DNA of 64,000 nucleotides from Eshraghiella sp045129695 (GTDB lineage: Bacteria; Bacillota; Clostridia; Lachnospirales; Lachnospiraceae), in the NCBI GenBank assembly GCA_045129695.1, contig JBGVJZ010000005.1:10888-74887 (forward strand), read 5' to 3'. The notes under the pieces were generated by a model. It did not search any database. It saw nothing but the letters and a program-made list of their open reading frames with translations, and was not told the origin of the DNA. Positions 33,028 to 40,766 of this stretch are shown here, one piece after another (positions within the stretch are counted from its first letter, which is position 1; each line of letters opens with the position of its first letter). Made by a program: the position numbers and the translations under genes.

Positions 33028-34266
33028 ATGATTGAAACAGGAGAAGTAATGGAGAGAGTTATTCTTGTCGCCGTCAAAAGGAATGACAGGGATAATACTG
33101 AAGAATCGATAGAGGAGCTTGAAGAACTTGTAGCTACAGCGGGAGCAGTTACCGTTGCCAAAGTAATTCAGAACAGGGAGACCTTTCATTCTGCAACATA
33201 TGTTGGAAAGGGCAAAATCGAAGAACTTAAAGTTCTTATCGATGAACTGGAGGCAACCGGAATTGTGTGCGATGATGAATTGTCACCCGCACAGATGAAT
33301 AATTTGCAAGAAGAACTACAGGTTAAGATAATGGATCGTACTCTTGTGATACTTGATATTTTTGCAGCGAGAGCCAATACCAACGAGGGTAAGATACAGG
33401 TTGAACTGGCACAGCTCAAATATCAGTCATCAAGACTTGTGGGTCTTAGAAGTTCACTTTCAAGACTTGGAGGTGGAATCGGTACAAGGGGTCCGGGTGA
33501 GACCAAGCTTGAGATGGACAGACGTATAATCCATGAGAGAATAGGACAATTAAAGAGAGAACTTCAGGATGTTGTTACACACAGAGAGCTTACACGCAGT
33601 CAGCGAAGTCGTAACGGTATGCCTGTGGTGGCAATTGTGGGATATACGAACGCTGGTAAATCAACATTACTTAATACTCTTACGGGTGCAGGTGTTCTGG
33701 AGATGGATAAGCTGTTTGCTACACTTGATCCGACCACAAGAAATCTTGAACTTGAGAGTGGCCAGCAGATTCTTATGACAGATACTGTTGGTTTTATCAG
33801 TAAGCTTCCGCATCAGCTGGTAGAAGCGTTTAAGAGTACTTTGGAGGAAGCGGTATATGCAGATATAATACTTCATGTTGTGGATGCTTCCAATCCACAG
33901 ATGGATACACAGATGCATGTGGTATACCAGACACTTGAGCAGTTAGGGGTTGGGGACAAACCAATTATTACGGCTTTTAATAAACAGGATTTATGTTCAG
34001 AGGACATTATCTTAAGGGATTTCAGGGCGGACAGAACTTTACGTATAAGTGCAAAGCATGGAAATGGTATAGATGAACTTAAGAATACAATCGAAGAGAT
34101 TTTACGGGACAGCAAGATATATATTGAGAAGCTGTATTCCTATGAAGATGCCGGTAAAATCGCAATAATACGTAAGTATGGACAACTTATATCGGAGGAA
34201 TATACCGGTAACGGAATTGAGGTTAAGGCTTACGTTCCGGTGGAGATATATGATAAAGTAAAATAA
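33028..34266 (+). CDS. hflX: Ribosome-associated GTPase HflX
   Basis: 412-residue GTPase that splits or rescues stalled 70S ribosomes. The order is an N-terminal HflX domain with the segment SRLGGGIGTRGPGETKLE, then the G domain: G1 GYTNAGKSTLL, G3 DTVGFI and G4 FNKQD. Two starts have ribosome binding sites: ATG 33028 (GGAGA) and ATG 33049 (AGGAGA). The first is chosen because both are acceptable and it retains more sequence. thyA begins 9 bases later, so hflX-thyA-folA is likely one operon. Confidence 0.94.
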   Translation: MIETGEVMERVILVAVKRNDRDNTEESIEELEELVATAGAVTVAKVIQNRETFHSATYVGKGKIEELKVLIDELEATGIVCDDELSPAQMNNLQEELQVKIMDRTLVILDIFAARANTNEGKIQVELAQLKYQSSRLVGLRSSLSRLGGGIGTRGPGETKLEMDRRIIHERIGQLKRELQDVVTHRELTRSQRSRNGMPVVAIVGYTNAGKSTLLNTLTGAGVLEMDKLFATLDPTTRNLELESGQQILMTDTVGFISKLPHQLVEAFKSTLEEAVYADIILHVVDASNPQMDTQMHVVYQTLEQLGVGDKPIITAFNKQDLCSEDIILRDFRADRTLRISAKHGNGIDELKNTIEEILRDSKIYIEKLYSYEDAGKIAIIRKYGQLISEEYTGNGIEVKAYVPVEIYDKVK

Positions 34267-34275
34267 GGAGATATT

Positions 34276-35124
34276 ATGAGCTACGCAGATAAGGTTTTTA
34301 TAGATATGTGTAAGGATATTCTTGAGAATGGTACAAGTACTGAAGGAGAGAAGGTAAGACCACATTGGGAGGACGGGACCAGTGCGTATACCATTAAGAA
34401 ATTTGGTGTGGTTAACCGTTACGACCTCAGTAAAGAATTTCCTGTTATGACTCTTCGTAAGACTGCAATAAAGAGTGCTACTGATGAGCTGTTATGGATA
34501 TGGCAGCAGAAGTCCAATAATGTTAATGATTTACACAGTCATATCTGGGACGCATGGGCTGATGAAAATGGTTCAATCGGCAAGGCTTATGGTTATCAGA
34601 TGGGAGTTAAACATGAGTACCGCGAAGGTATGATGGATCAGGTGGATCGGGTCATTTATGATTTGAAGAATAATCCTTTCAGCAGAAGAATTATGACCAA
34701 TATTTATGTTCATCAGGATCTGCACGAGATGAATCTGTATCCCTGCGCTTACAGCATGACCTTTAATGTTACACAGAAGAAGGGGGAAGACAGACTTACT
34801 CTTAATGCCATTCTTAATCAGCGATCACAGGATATACTTACTGCCAATAACTGGAATGTTGTACAGTATGCAGTACTTGTCCATATGTTTGCGCAGGTAT
34901 GTGACATGAATGTAGGTGAACTGGTACATGTAATTGCCGATGCTCATATTTATGACAGACATATTCCTTTAGTTAAGGAATTAATTTCAAGACCAATGTA
35001 TGATGCACCTGTATTCAGGCTTAATCCGGAGATTAAGGATTTTTATCAGTTTACAAGAAATGATGTATCATTAGAAAATTATATTACGGGTCCACAGATT
35101 ACTGATATTCCTGTGGCAATTTAG
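34276..35124 (+). CDS. thyA: Thymidylate synthase
   Basis: Methylates dUMP to dTMP with 5,10-methylene-tetrahydrofolate. The nucleophilic cysteine is in LYPCAYSM, and the nucleotide-binding QRSQDILTANNWN and HIYDRHI segments are present. The 282-residue length fits the ThyA class. The dihydrofolate it generates is recycled by folA, whose start is 10 bases downstream. AAGGAG precedes the ATG. Confidence 0.96.
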   Translation: MSYADKVFIDMCKDILENGTSTEGEKVRPHWEDGTSAYTIKKFGVVNRYDLSKEFPVMTLRKTAIKSATDELLWIWQQKSNNVNDLHSHIWDAWADENGSIGKAYGYQMGVKHEYREGMMDQVDRVIYDLKNNPFSRRIMTNIYVHQDLHEMNLYPCAYSMTFNVTQKKGEDRLTLNAILNQRSQDILTANNWNVVQYAVLVHMFAQVCDMNVGELVHVIADAHIYDRHIPLVKELISRPMYDAPVFRLNPEIKDFYQFTRNDVSLENYITGPQITDIPVAI

Positions 35125-35134
35125 GAGGTAATGA

Positions 35135-35623
35135 ATGAATTTAATAGCAGCGGTTGATAATAACTGGGCAATTGGTTATCAGAATTCTCTACTGGTAAGA
35201 ATTCCTGAGGATCAGAAGTGGTTCAGGGAGACAACAACAGGTAAAGCTGTAATAATGGGTCGTAAGACCTTGGAAAGCTTTCCTAATAAGGCTCCGCTTA
35301 AGAATAGAACAAATATTGTGATTACCAAGGACATTAATTACAAGGTAGAAGGTGCGGTTGTAGTTCACAGTGTGGAGGAAGCGGTTAAGGCAGCAGAAGG
35401 ATTTGCCAGCGAGGATATATATGTAATAGGCGGAGAATCAATTTACAGACAGATGCTTCCTTTGTGTGATGTTGCACACATTACCAGGATTGATTATACA
35501 TATCAGGCAGACGCTTTTTTTCCTAATCTTGATGCGGATGGGGAATGGAAGATATCCGAAACAAGTGACGAAAGAACTTATTTTGATTTAATTTATGAAT
35601 TTGTAAAATACGAAAGAAAATAG
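35135..35623 (+). CDS. folA: Dihydrofolate reductase
   Basis: NADPH-dependent reduction of dihydrofolate to tetrahydrofolate. The N-terminus LIAAVDNNWAIGYQNSLLVRIP, PEDQKWFRETTTGK and VIMGRKTLESF match the chromosomal DHFR family, and VIGGESIYRQ is the cofactor-phosphate region. At 162 residues it is normal length. AGGAGG precedes the start. Coupled in position to thyA. No terminator follows; the region ahead holds the inverted repeat before the amidase gene. Confidence 0.96.
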   Translation: MNLIAAVDNNWAIGYQNSLLVRIPEDQKWFRETTTGKAVIMGRKTLESFPNKAPLKNRTNIVITKDINYKVEGAVVVHSVEEAVKAAEGFASEDIYVIGGESIYRQMLPLCDVAHITRIDYTYQADAFFPNLDADGEWKISETSDERTYFDLIYEFVKYERK

Positions 35624-35626
35624 AGA

Positions 35627-35653
35627 ACCAAACAAAATAATCAGCATATCTTA
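35627..35653 (+). promoter_or_regulatory. Sigma-K-like promoter of the amidase gene
   Basis: AC (35627-35628), exactly 16 bases, then CATATCTTA (35645-35653). This matches the Bacillus sigma-K pattern AC-N16/17-CATANNNTA. No housekeeping promoter of similar quality is visible. Confidence 0.5.
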
Positions 35654-35706
35654 CACTATAACTAAAAGTGTGTATTTACACGGAAGTGAGGTAAGATATG
35701 CTGATT
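35639..35706 (+). repeat. Perfect 16-bp inverted repeat enclosing the amidase start codon
   Basis: Left arm 35639-35654 and right arm 35691-35706 are perfect reverse complements with a 36-base loop, which itself holds small inverted repeats (ACACT/AGTGT at 35653-35657 and 35667-35671; TGTA/TACA at 35671-35680). The right arm contains the ATG (35698-35700) and part of the ribosome binding site. Confidence 0.9.
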
Positions 35707-36522
35707 GCTTTAGATGCAGGTCACGGAGGAAGCGATCCGGGAGCTGTATATAATGGTAGACAGGAAAAAGACGATAACTTAAAACTTGCTCTTGCAGTTG
35801 GAAAAATACTTGAAAACGCAGGTGTGGATGTTATCTATACGAGAAATAACGATATTTATGAAACTCCATTTAAAAAGGCAACAGATGCCAATGCAGCCAA
35901 TGCAGATTATTTTGTTTCGTTTCATCGTAATTCCGGTGAAAATCCAAATACGGCAAGTGGTGTACAGAATCTGATTTTCAGAAAGGGAACAAAGGCGGAA
36001 CAGCTTGCAGATGATATTCAGAAACAACTGGTGGATTTGGGATTTAAGGATTTAGGTATAATTGAAAGACCTAATCTGGTAGTTCTTAAACGTACTCAGA
36101 TGCCGGCGGTTCTTATTGAAACCGGATTTATCAATAATACTGCGGATAATGAGAGGTTTGATGCGGATTTTGACAAAATAGCCCAGGCCATAGCAGATGG
36201 AATTTTACAGGGAATCGGATATGAAGATACGATGGTAAGTGCAGTTGCAGTTGATATGGAATCCGGTGAAGATATGTATGAGGAGAATGACGATAGATGC
36301 ACATGTGAGAAGCTCTACCGTGTTCAGGTGGGTGCATTCAAAAACAGAGATAATGCAGACAGACTTCTTGCAACACTTCTGGGTAATGACTTTCCTGCAT
36401 TTATAGTCTTTGATGATGGAGTATACAGAGTGCAGGTTGGAGCCTTTAGAAATCTTGATAATGCGGTAATAATGGAAAGAAGACTCAGAAGATACAGATT
36501 TAATACATTTATTACAACATAA
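35698..36522 (+). CDS. cwlC: N-acetylmuramoyl-L-alanine amidase, CwlC-like
   Basis: 274-residue Amidase_3 enzyme that cuts between muramic acid and the stem peptide. Zinc ligands and catalytic residues are visible: His9 (DAGHGG), Glu23, His76 (SFHRNSG) and Glu141 (LIETGFINN). Two C-terminal SPOR-type repeats follow, YRVQVGAFKNRDNAD (about 207-221) and YRVQVGAFRNLDNAV (243-257). There is no signal peptide. This layout is that of B. subtilis CwlC, a sigma-K-dependent mother-cell lysis amidase, and a sigma-K-like promoter lies upstream. The only in-frame start with a ribosome binding site is buried in a 16-bp inverted repeat. Confidence 0.88.
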   Translation: MLIALDAGHGGSDPGAVYNGRQEKDDNLKLALAVGKILENAGVDVIYTRNNDIYETPFKKATDANAANADYFVSFHRNSGENPNTASGVQNLIFRKGTKAEQLADDIQKQLVDLGFKDLGIIERPNLVVLKRTQMPAVLIETGFINNTADNERFDADFDKIAQAIADGILQGIGYEDTMVSAVAVDMESGEDMYEENDDRCTCEKLYRVQVGAFKNRDNADRLLATLLGNDFPAFIVFDDGVYRVQVGAFRNLDNAVIMERRLRRYRFNTFITT

Positions 36523-36559
36523 AATTTTGTATTTTGTTAATTTTAGGCAAAATGTGTTA

Positions 36560-36588
36560 TTGACGATATTTTTTGCATAGTGTACAAT
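36560..36588 (+). promoter_or_regulatory. Promoter of zinc-ribbon membrane protein
   Basis: TTGACG (36560-36565), 17-base spacer, TACAAT (36583-36588). It shares TTGACGATA with the promoter of the next paralogue at 38333. Confidence 0.75.
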
Positions 36589-36624
36589 ACTATTCGAATA
36601 TTTTTACTTAGGAGGTTATAATAA

Positions 36625-38253
36625 ATGGCTTTTTGTAATAATTGCGGAGCTGAATTGCCTGAAGGCGGTAAGTTCTGTACAAAATGCGGAACCAAGGTTG
36701 AAACAGCACCGGCAGCGGAGTCTGCACCTGTAGTAGAGTCAGTAGTGCCGGAAACTGTTGAGAATGCTGCACCGGAAACAGTTGAGAATATGGCTAATCA
36801 GGCAACGGAGGAGCCACCTGTATATGAGATGCCGCAGGGTATGCCACAGCCATCTCCTTATGAGATGCCACAGGATATGCCGCAACCATCTCCATATGGT
36901 GTGCCACAGGCTGCACCACAGACGGATAAGAAAGAGAAGAAACCTGTTAATAAGAAATTAATTATTATCATTGCGGCAGCAGCTTTAGCATTAATTATAA
37001 TAATTGTAGCTGCAATTATTATTGCGAATGTTATTAAGACCAAGAAGGAAATTGCTGCCAAGACAATTAAGTTTACAGAAGAATTCCTTCAAATTGATTA
37101 TTACGGTTATGACGGATTCGGTGAAGCAAGTATCAGTATCGATAGAGATGAATTCAAGCCGGTTGCATATGAGGCAATGGGATATGATGAAGACAGCAAG
37201 AGTTCAAAAGCTTCTGATAAATTTATTGATTTAATTTACGGAATCAATATTGAAGTAAGTGAGAAGACTAATTTATCCAATAAGCAGGAGATTACAGTTA
37301 ACATTACAGCTGATGAGGATGTATTAGAGGATGTTGATGTAATTCTTAAGGACGTTGAATTAAAACTTACGGTAAAGGGACTTGAAAAAGTAGAAGAATA
37401 CAATCCTTTTAATGATATTGAAGTCACCACCAGTGGTATCGATGGAGATGTATGGGCTTCATGGAAATATGTAGGTAATAAGGAGTACTTATCAACATAT
37501 TCTTTCGATGCGGATAATTACAGTGATTTAAGTGTTGGCGATACATTCACTATTACTCTTGATGACTATTATGTAGATGTAATGCTTGAGGATTATGGTG
37601 TATTAATTACTGAAACAGAGAAGACTTACACAATTGAAAGTGCTGACCACTATATCTCTACATTTGATGAAATTTCAGATGATTTATTAGCATCAATGAA
37701 AGAAGATGCAGAAGCGGAGATTGATGATTATTATTCTTCTGACTATTTAGACGTAACATTGGATTCATATGAGTATTATGGTGCCTATGTTCTGAGAGGA
37801 ATTGATTCTTCATGGAACACATATGACAATGTGGTATATCTCATCTATAAAGGTAAAGTTTCAAGTGATGACGAAGAGTTTGATCCTGTAACCGTTTATC
37901 TTCCTGTAAGATTCTATTATGTAATGGAATTAGCAGACGGAACTATGGAATATGATGATTACATTTTATTCGATTCAAATTATGACAGAGTTGAAGATAC
38001 TTATGAATATGTATATGGATACCTTGACGAAGAAGAGATGTTTAATGAGTATTATAATGAAGGTAAATATTCATATGATTTCGCCGGTAATGTTAAGGAT
38101 TTTACAAAAGAAGAAGTTGATGAGTCTGTAGAAGACGAGACAACGGAGGACGAGACAACGGAAGACGAGACAACGGAAGACGAGACAGCGGAAGACGAGA
38201 CAACGGAAGATGAGACAGCGGAAGATGAGACAGTAGAAAAAGTTATAGAATAA
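36625..38253 (+). CDS. Zinc-ribbon membrane-anchored protein, paralogue 1
   Basis: 542 residues. A cytoplasmic N-terminal zinc ribbon (Cys4, Cys7, Cys18, Cys21) is followed by a Pro/Glu-rich linker with two copies of YEMPQxMPQPSP (about 68-91), one transmembrane helix (111-137), and an extracytoplasmic part of about 350 residues. The latter has two modules shared with the next two genes: one near YYGYDGFGEASISI and one near NPFNDIEVTTSGIDGDVWAS. The C-terminus has seven copies of a TEDET-type unit. Function unknown; the layout suits a sensor or surface adhesin anchored in the membrane. AGGAGG precedes the ATG. Confidence 0.85.
   Translation: MAFCNNCGAELPEGGKFCTKCGTKVETAPAAESAPVVESVVPETVENAAPETVENMANQATEEPPVYEMPQGMPQPSPYEMPQDMPQPSPYGVPQAAPQTDKKEKKPVNKKLIIIIAAAALALIIIIVAAIIIANVIKTKKEIAAKTIKFTEEFLQIDYYGYDGFGEASISIDRDEFKPVAYEAMGYDEDSKSSKASDKFIDLIYGINIEVSEKTNLSNKQEITVNITADEDVLEDVDVILKDVELKLTVKGLEKVEEYNPFNDIEVTTSGIDGDVWASWKYVGNKEYLSTYSFDADNYSDLSVGDTFTITLDDYYVDVMLEDYGVLITETEKTYTIESADHYISTFDEISDDLLASMKEDAEAEIDDYYSSDYLDVTLDSYEYYGAYVLRGIDSSWNTYDNVVYLIYKGKVSSDDEEFDPVTVYLPVRFYYVMELADGTMEYDDYILFDSNYDRVEDTYEYVYGYLDEEEMFNEYYNEGKYSYDFAGNVKDFTKEEVDESVEDETTEDETTEDETTEDETAEDETTEDETAEDETVEKVIE
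38131..38235 (+). repeat. 15-bp tandem repeat, seven copies
   Basis: Seven contiguous units of the form GAAGACGAGACAACG with a few substitutions, in frame at the 3' end of the preceding gene and coding for an acidic Thr-rich tail. Copy-number change would leave the frame intact. Confidence 0.95.
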
Positions 38254-38259
38254 CATTTT

Positions 38260-38288
38260 AAACGGACCATTAGCGTGGTCCGTTTTTA
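38260..38288 (+). terminator. Terminator after paralogue 1
   Basis: 10-bp stem (38260-38269 with 38276-38285) with a 6-base loop, followed by a short T run. Confidence 0.85.
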
Positions 38289-38332
38289 TGTTTGTAAAAT
38301 CTTTATTCTCCGGTTTGGTGAGTTCATATAGT

Positions 38333-38361
38333 TTGACGATAAATGTATTTGGGTGTAAAAT
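38333..38361 (+). promoter_or_regulatory. Promoter of paralogue 2
   Basis: TTGACG (38333-38338), 17-base spacer, TAAAAT (38356-38361), 31 bases before the start codon. Confidence 0.7.
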
Positions 38362-38392
38362 ATGTACAAGTTTTTCAGACGGAGGGAAGAAT

Positions 38393-39832
38393 ATGAGCAA
38401 TGAGCATGGACCTGAGTATGAGCTGCCTAATGGAGTTTCATTTGAGAATTTTGATGAATTTGTTTTTGAGGATGATTTGACAATTAAACATGAAGAAGAT
38501 AAATCCATTAAAACAGATAAACAGGTTAAAATAAATAAACCGGGCAAAAAGGTTAAAACGTCAACTATACCAAAGCACAAATCCACAAATAAAGTCCTAA
38601 TAATTGCAATTCTTGCATCTTTGCTGTTAATGGGGATTGTGATTGTATTCGTAGTAAAGCCTGATAAGATTTTTCCAGAAATAAAAGAGAGGAATAATGA
38701 GATTACAATTACTAAAGATAATCTTGTTATACGTTTCGATGGATATAATTATGCAGGAAATGTTATTGTGGCATTGGAGTATGAGGATATATTACCACAG
38801 ATCTATGAATGCATGGGTGTAGATCCGGAGAGTCCGGGACTGTCAAAGGAGAAACAGGCAGAACAATTATTGGACGAATATTATTTTGAGGTGGTGGATC
38901 CGGAGGACCCTGAAGAATATGCATACGATATATATAATGGGCAGAAGCTTAAGATTATAATGAAGCATATTTCCTGGACAGAGGGTGAGACCATAACGGA
39001 TGAGGACGAGATTACTTTTCGCTTTGAAGATACATTTATTGTATGCCAGGGACTTGAAGAACCTAAAGAGGTTGATATTTTTGAGGATGTGGCATTAATT
39101 TTTTCCGGAGAGGATGGTAATCTTACGGCAAAATGTGTTTATATAGGCGGAATTTCGAATATAAGTTCAGGGCATTTTTATATAAATGTAGATAATGGCA
39201 ACTTCAGCTATGGCGATGAGATTTGTGTGTATATTAATGATGCGGCTATTGAACGCTTGTATTCACAGGAAGGAATGATTTTACAGAGAGAGTCTTGTAT
39301 ATACACAGCAGAACCTAAAGCTGAAGTGGTAGTTAAGCTGAGAGATATTACGGAAGAAAACATGTCATATATGATTGATGAAGGTATCAAAAAAGTTGAG
39401 TCATGGGCAGAAAACTCTACTGCCAAAGTAATTGTTGGGGATATGGAATATTATGGAGCCTTTTTATATAGTGGAAGTTACTATGACAGCAGTGAAATAG
39501 GTATGTATAACAAGGCTGTTATTGTGTATACAGCTAAAGCATATAATGAGAATTCTGAGGGAAGCAGGAGTGTGGAAATCTATGTTCCTGTCATCTTTGA
39601 AAATATAGTTAATAATATTGATGGTTCTCAGACCATCGGAAGCAATATAAGCTTTAGAAGTAATCTTCATCAGGATGAAGAATTAGGTGCGTACATCTGC
39701 GGTTACAGAGACAGGCAGGAGATGTTGGTTGCCATTCAGCCTTATGATAGGTATTTAACAGCTGATTATTCTGCGAAACTTATGAGCAATGAGGATTATA
39801 CTGACGAGCAGGAGATAAAATATTATGAATAG
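38393..39832 (+). CDS. Membrane-anchored protein, paralogue 2
   Basis: 479 residues from ATG 38393, which has CGGAGGG upstream; the open frame starts at 38288 without one. The N-terminal cytoplasmic tail has GPEYELPNGVSFENF (6-20), then a charged linker, one transmembrane helix (about 68-88) and an extracytoplasmic region with the same two modules as paralogue 1 (FDGYNYAGNVIVALEY and DIFEDVALIFSGEDGNLTAK). The zinc ribbon is missing. Function unknown. It overlaps the start of paralogue 3 by 8 bases, so translation is coupled. Confidence 0.82.
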   Translation: MSNEHGPEYELPNGVSFENFDEFVFEDDLTIKHEEDKSIKTDKQVKINKPGKKVKTSTIPKHKSTNKVLIIAILASLLLMGIVIVFVVKPDKIFPEIKERNNEITITKDNLVIRFDGYNYAGNVIVALEYEDILPQIYECMGVDPESPGLSKEKQAEQLLDEYYFEVVDPEDPEEYAYDIYNGQKLKIIMKHISWTEGETITDEDEITFRFEDTFIVCQGLEEPKEVDIFEDVALIFSGEDGNLTAKCVYIGGISNISSGHFYINVDNGNFSYGDEICVYINDAAIERLYSQEGMILQRESCIYTAEPKAEVVVKLRDITEENMSYMIDEGIKKVESWAENSTAKVIVGDMEYYGAFLYSGSYYDSSEIGMYNKAVIVYTAKAYNENSEGSRSVEIYVPVIFENIVNNIDGSQTIGSNISFRSNLHQDEELGAYICGYRDRQEMLVAIQPYDRYLTADYSAKLMSNEDYTDEQEIKYYE

Positions 39833-40694
39833 AGAGAGCGGACCGCATTATGAGATGCCGGAGGGAGTTTCAATGGAGTCGTTTGAAAGCGGCTCAGCAA
39901 GTACTTTGGACAGTATATCAGAAAGAAAGGCTGTTTCTGTAAAAACACGGAAACGCCGGATATTTATACCTATAATAATTATTGTGGTAATATTGACAGC
40001 AATCGGAGGCATTGCTTTAAAGAACTCCGATAAGCTTAATAAATATTTTGAAAAAGAGCCTGAAAAAGTATTGGTTACTGCAGAGGATTTAAAATTTACT
40101 TATTACAGCTACGATGGTAATGGTTGGTTAGAAATTGCAGTTGATGATACTAAAGTCGAAAGCAGAGTTCTGGAGGCATTGGGAAACGCCGGATATGCAG
40201 ATTCAATTTCATACAAAAAAGAGGTTAGTGATATATGCAGGAATTATGAATTTATTATATGTGATCCTGAAGATGCAGCCAATTCTAATGAGAATATTAA
40301 CGGATATCTTAGCAATGGGCAGCTGGTAAGAATTGTAATGGTTCGTAATGATTATGACGAAATACAGGATTCTTATGAAACAGAAGAACAGCTTATTTTG
40401 GAATTTGAACCGATTATCATAGCAATTGATGGTTTCAAGGAAACGGTTGAAAAAAATATTTTCGAGGATGTTAAGATTACTTCCTCAGGGGAGGATGGTA
40501 ATGTAACGATCAATGTAGAGTATACCGGGGAGCTGTATGATATAGAGGAAAGTGATTTTAGAATTATTAACAACGGAAAGTTGAGTTATGGTTCTGAGGT
40601 TAAGATAAGGTTAAAGAATGATTTGATAGAATATCTGTATGATGTTTATGGAATTATTCCTAATCCGGAGTATTTAACATATCTAATTGAATAG
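39825..40694 (+). CDS. Membrane-anchored protein, paralogue 3 (short form)
   Basis: 289 residues. The N-terminal GPHYEMPEGVSMESF (6-20) repeats the GPxYExPxGVSxExF pattern of paralogue 2. One transmembrane helix (46-65) is followed by the two shared extracytoplasmic modules (YYSYDGNGWLEIAVDD and NIFEDVKITSSGEDGNVTIN). It ends soon after the second module, where the others continue for 150-200 residues, so it is a shortened copy or a distinct short form. The start lies inside the end of paralogue 2. Confidence 0.8.
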   Translation: MNRESGPHYEMPEGVSMESFESGSASTLDSISERKAVSVKTRKRRIFIPIIIIVVILTAIGGIALKNSDKLNKYFEKEPEKVLVTAEDLKFTYYSYDGNGWLEIAVDDTKVESRVLEALGNAGYADSISYKKEVSDICRNYEFIICDPEDAANSNENINGYLSNGQLVRIVMVRNDYDEIQDSYETEEQLILEFEPIIIAIDGFKETVEKNIFEDVKITSSGEDGNVTINVEYTGELYDIEESDFRIINNGKLSYGSEVKIRLKNDLIEYLYDVYGIIPNPEYLTYLIE

Positions 40695-40703
40695 CATGAT
40701 TGT

Positions 40704-40740
40704 AACTCGCATGAATCAGGAATAATTCATGCGAGTTTTT
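40704..40740. terminator. Terminator after paralogue 3
   Basis: 13-bp perfect stem (40704-40716 with 40724-40736) ending in T4. It lies between convergent genes and 27 bases from the minus-strand stop. Confidence 0.88.
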
Positions 40741-40766
40741 GGTTAATAGGAAAGACCTGTTTGATC

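Noticed and set aside
36820..36920. Second minisatellite in the zinc-ribbon gene
   Set aside because: Only two and a half degenerate copies of a 36-bp YEMPQ unit; noted as a protein repeat, not as a separate DNA repeat.
38131..38235. CRISPR-like array
   Set aside because: The units are contiguous 15-bp coding repeats without spacers; no cas genes are present.
38071..38586. 171-codon minus-strand frame across the minisatellite
   Set aside because: It is low-complexity (repeated FRCLV/RCLIF-type units) and arises only because the 15-bp repeat lacks stops on the opposite strand.
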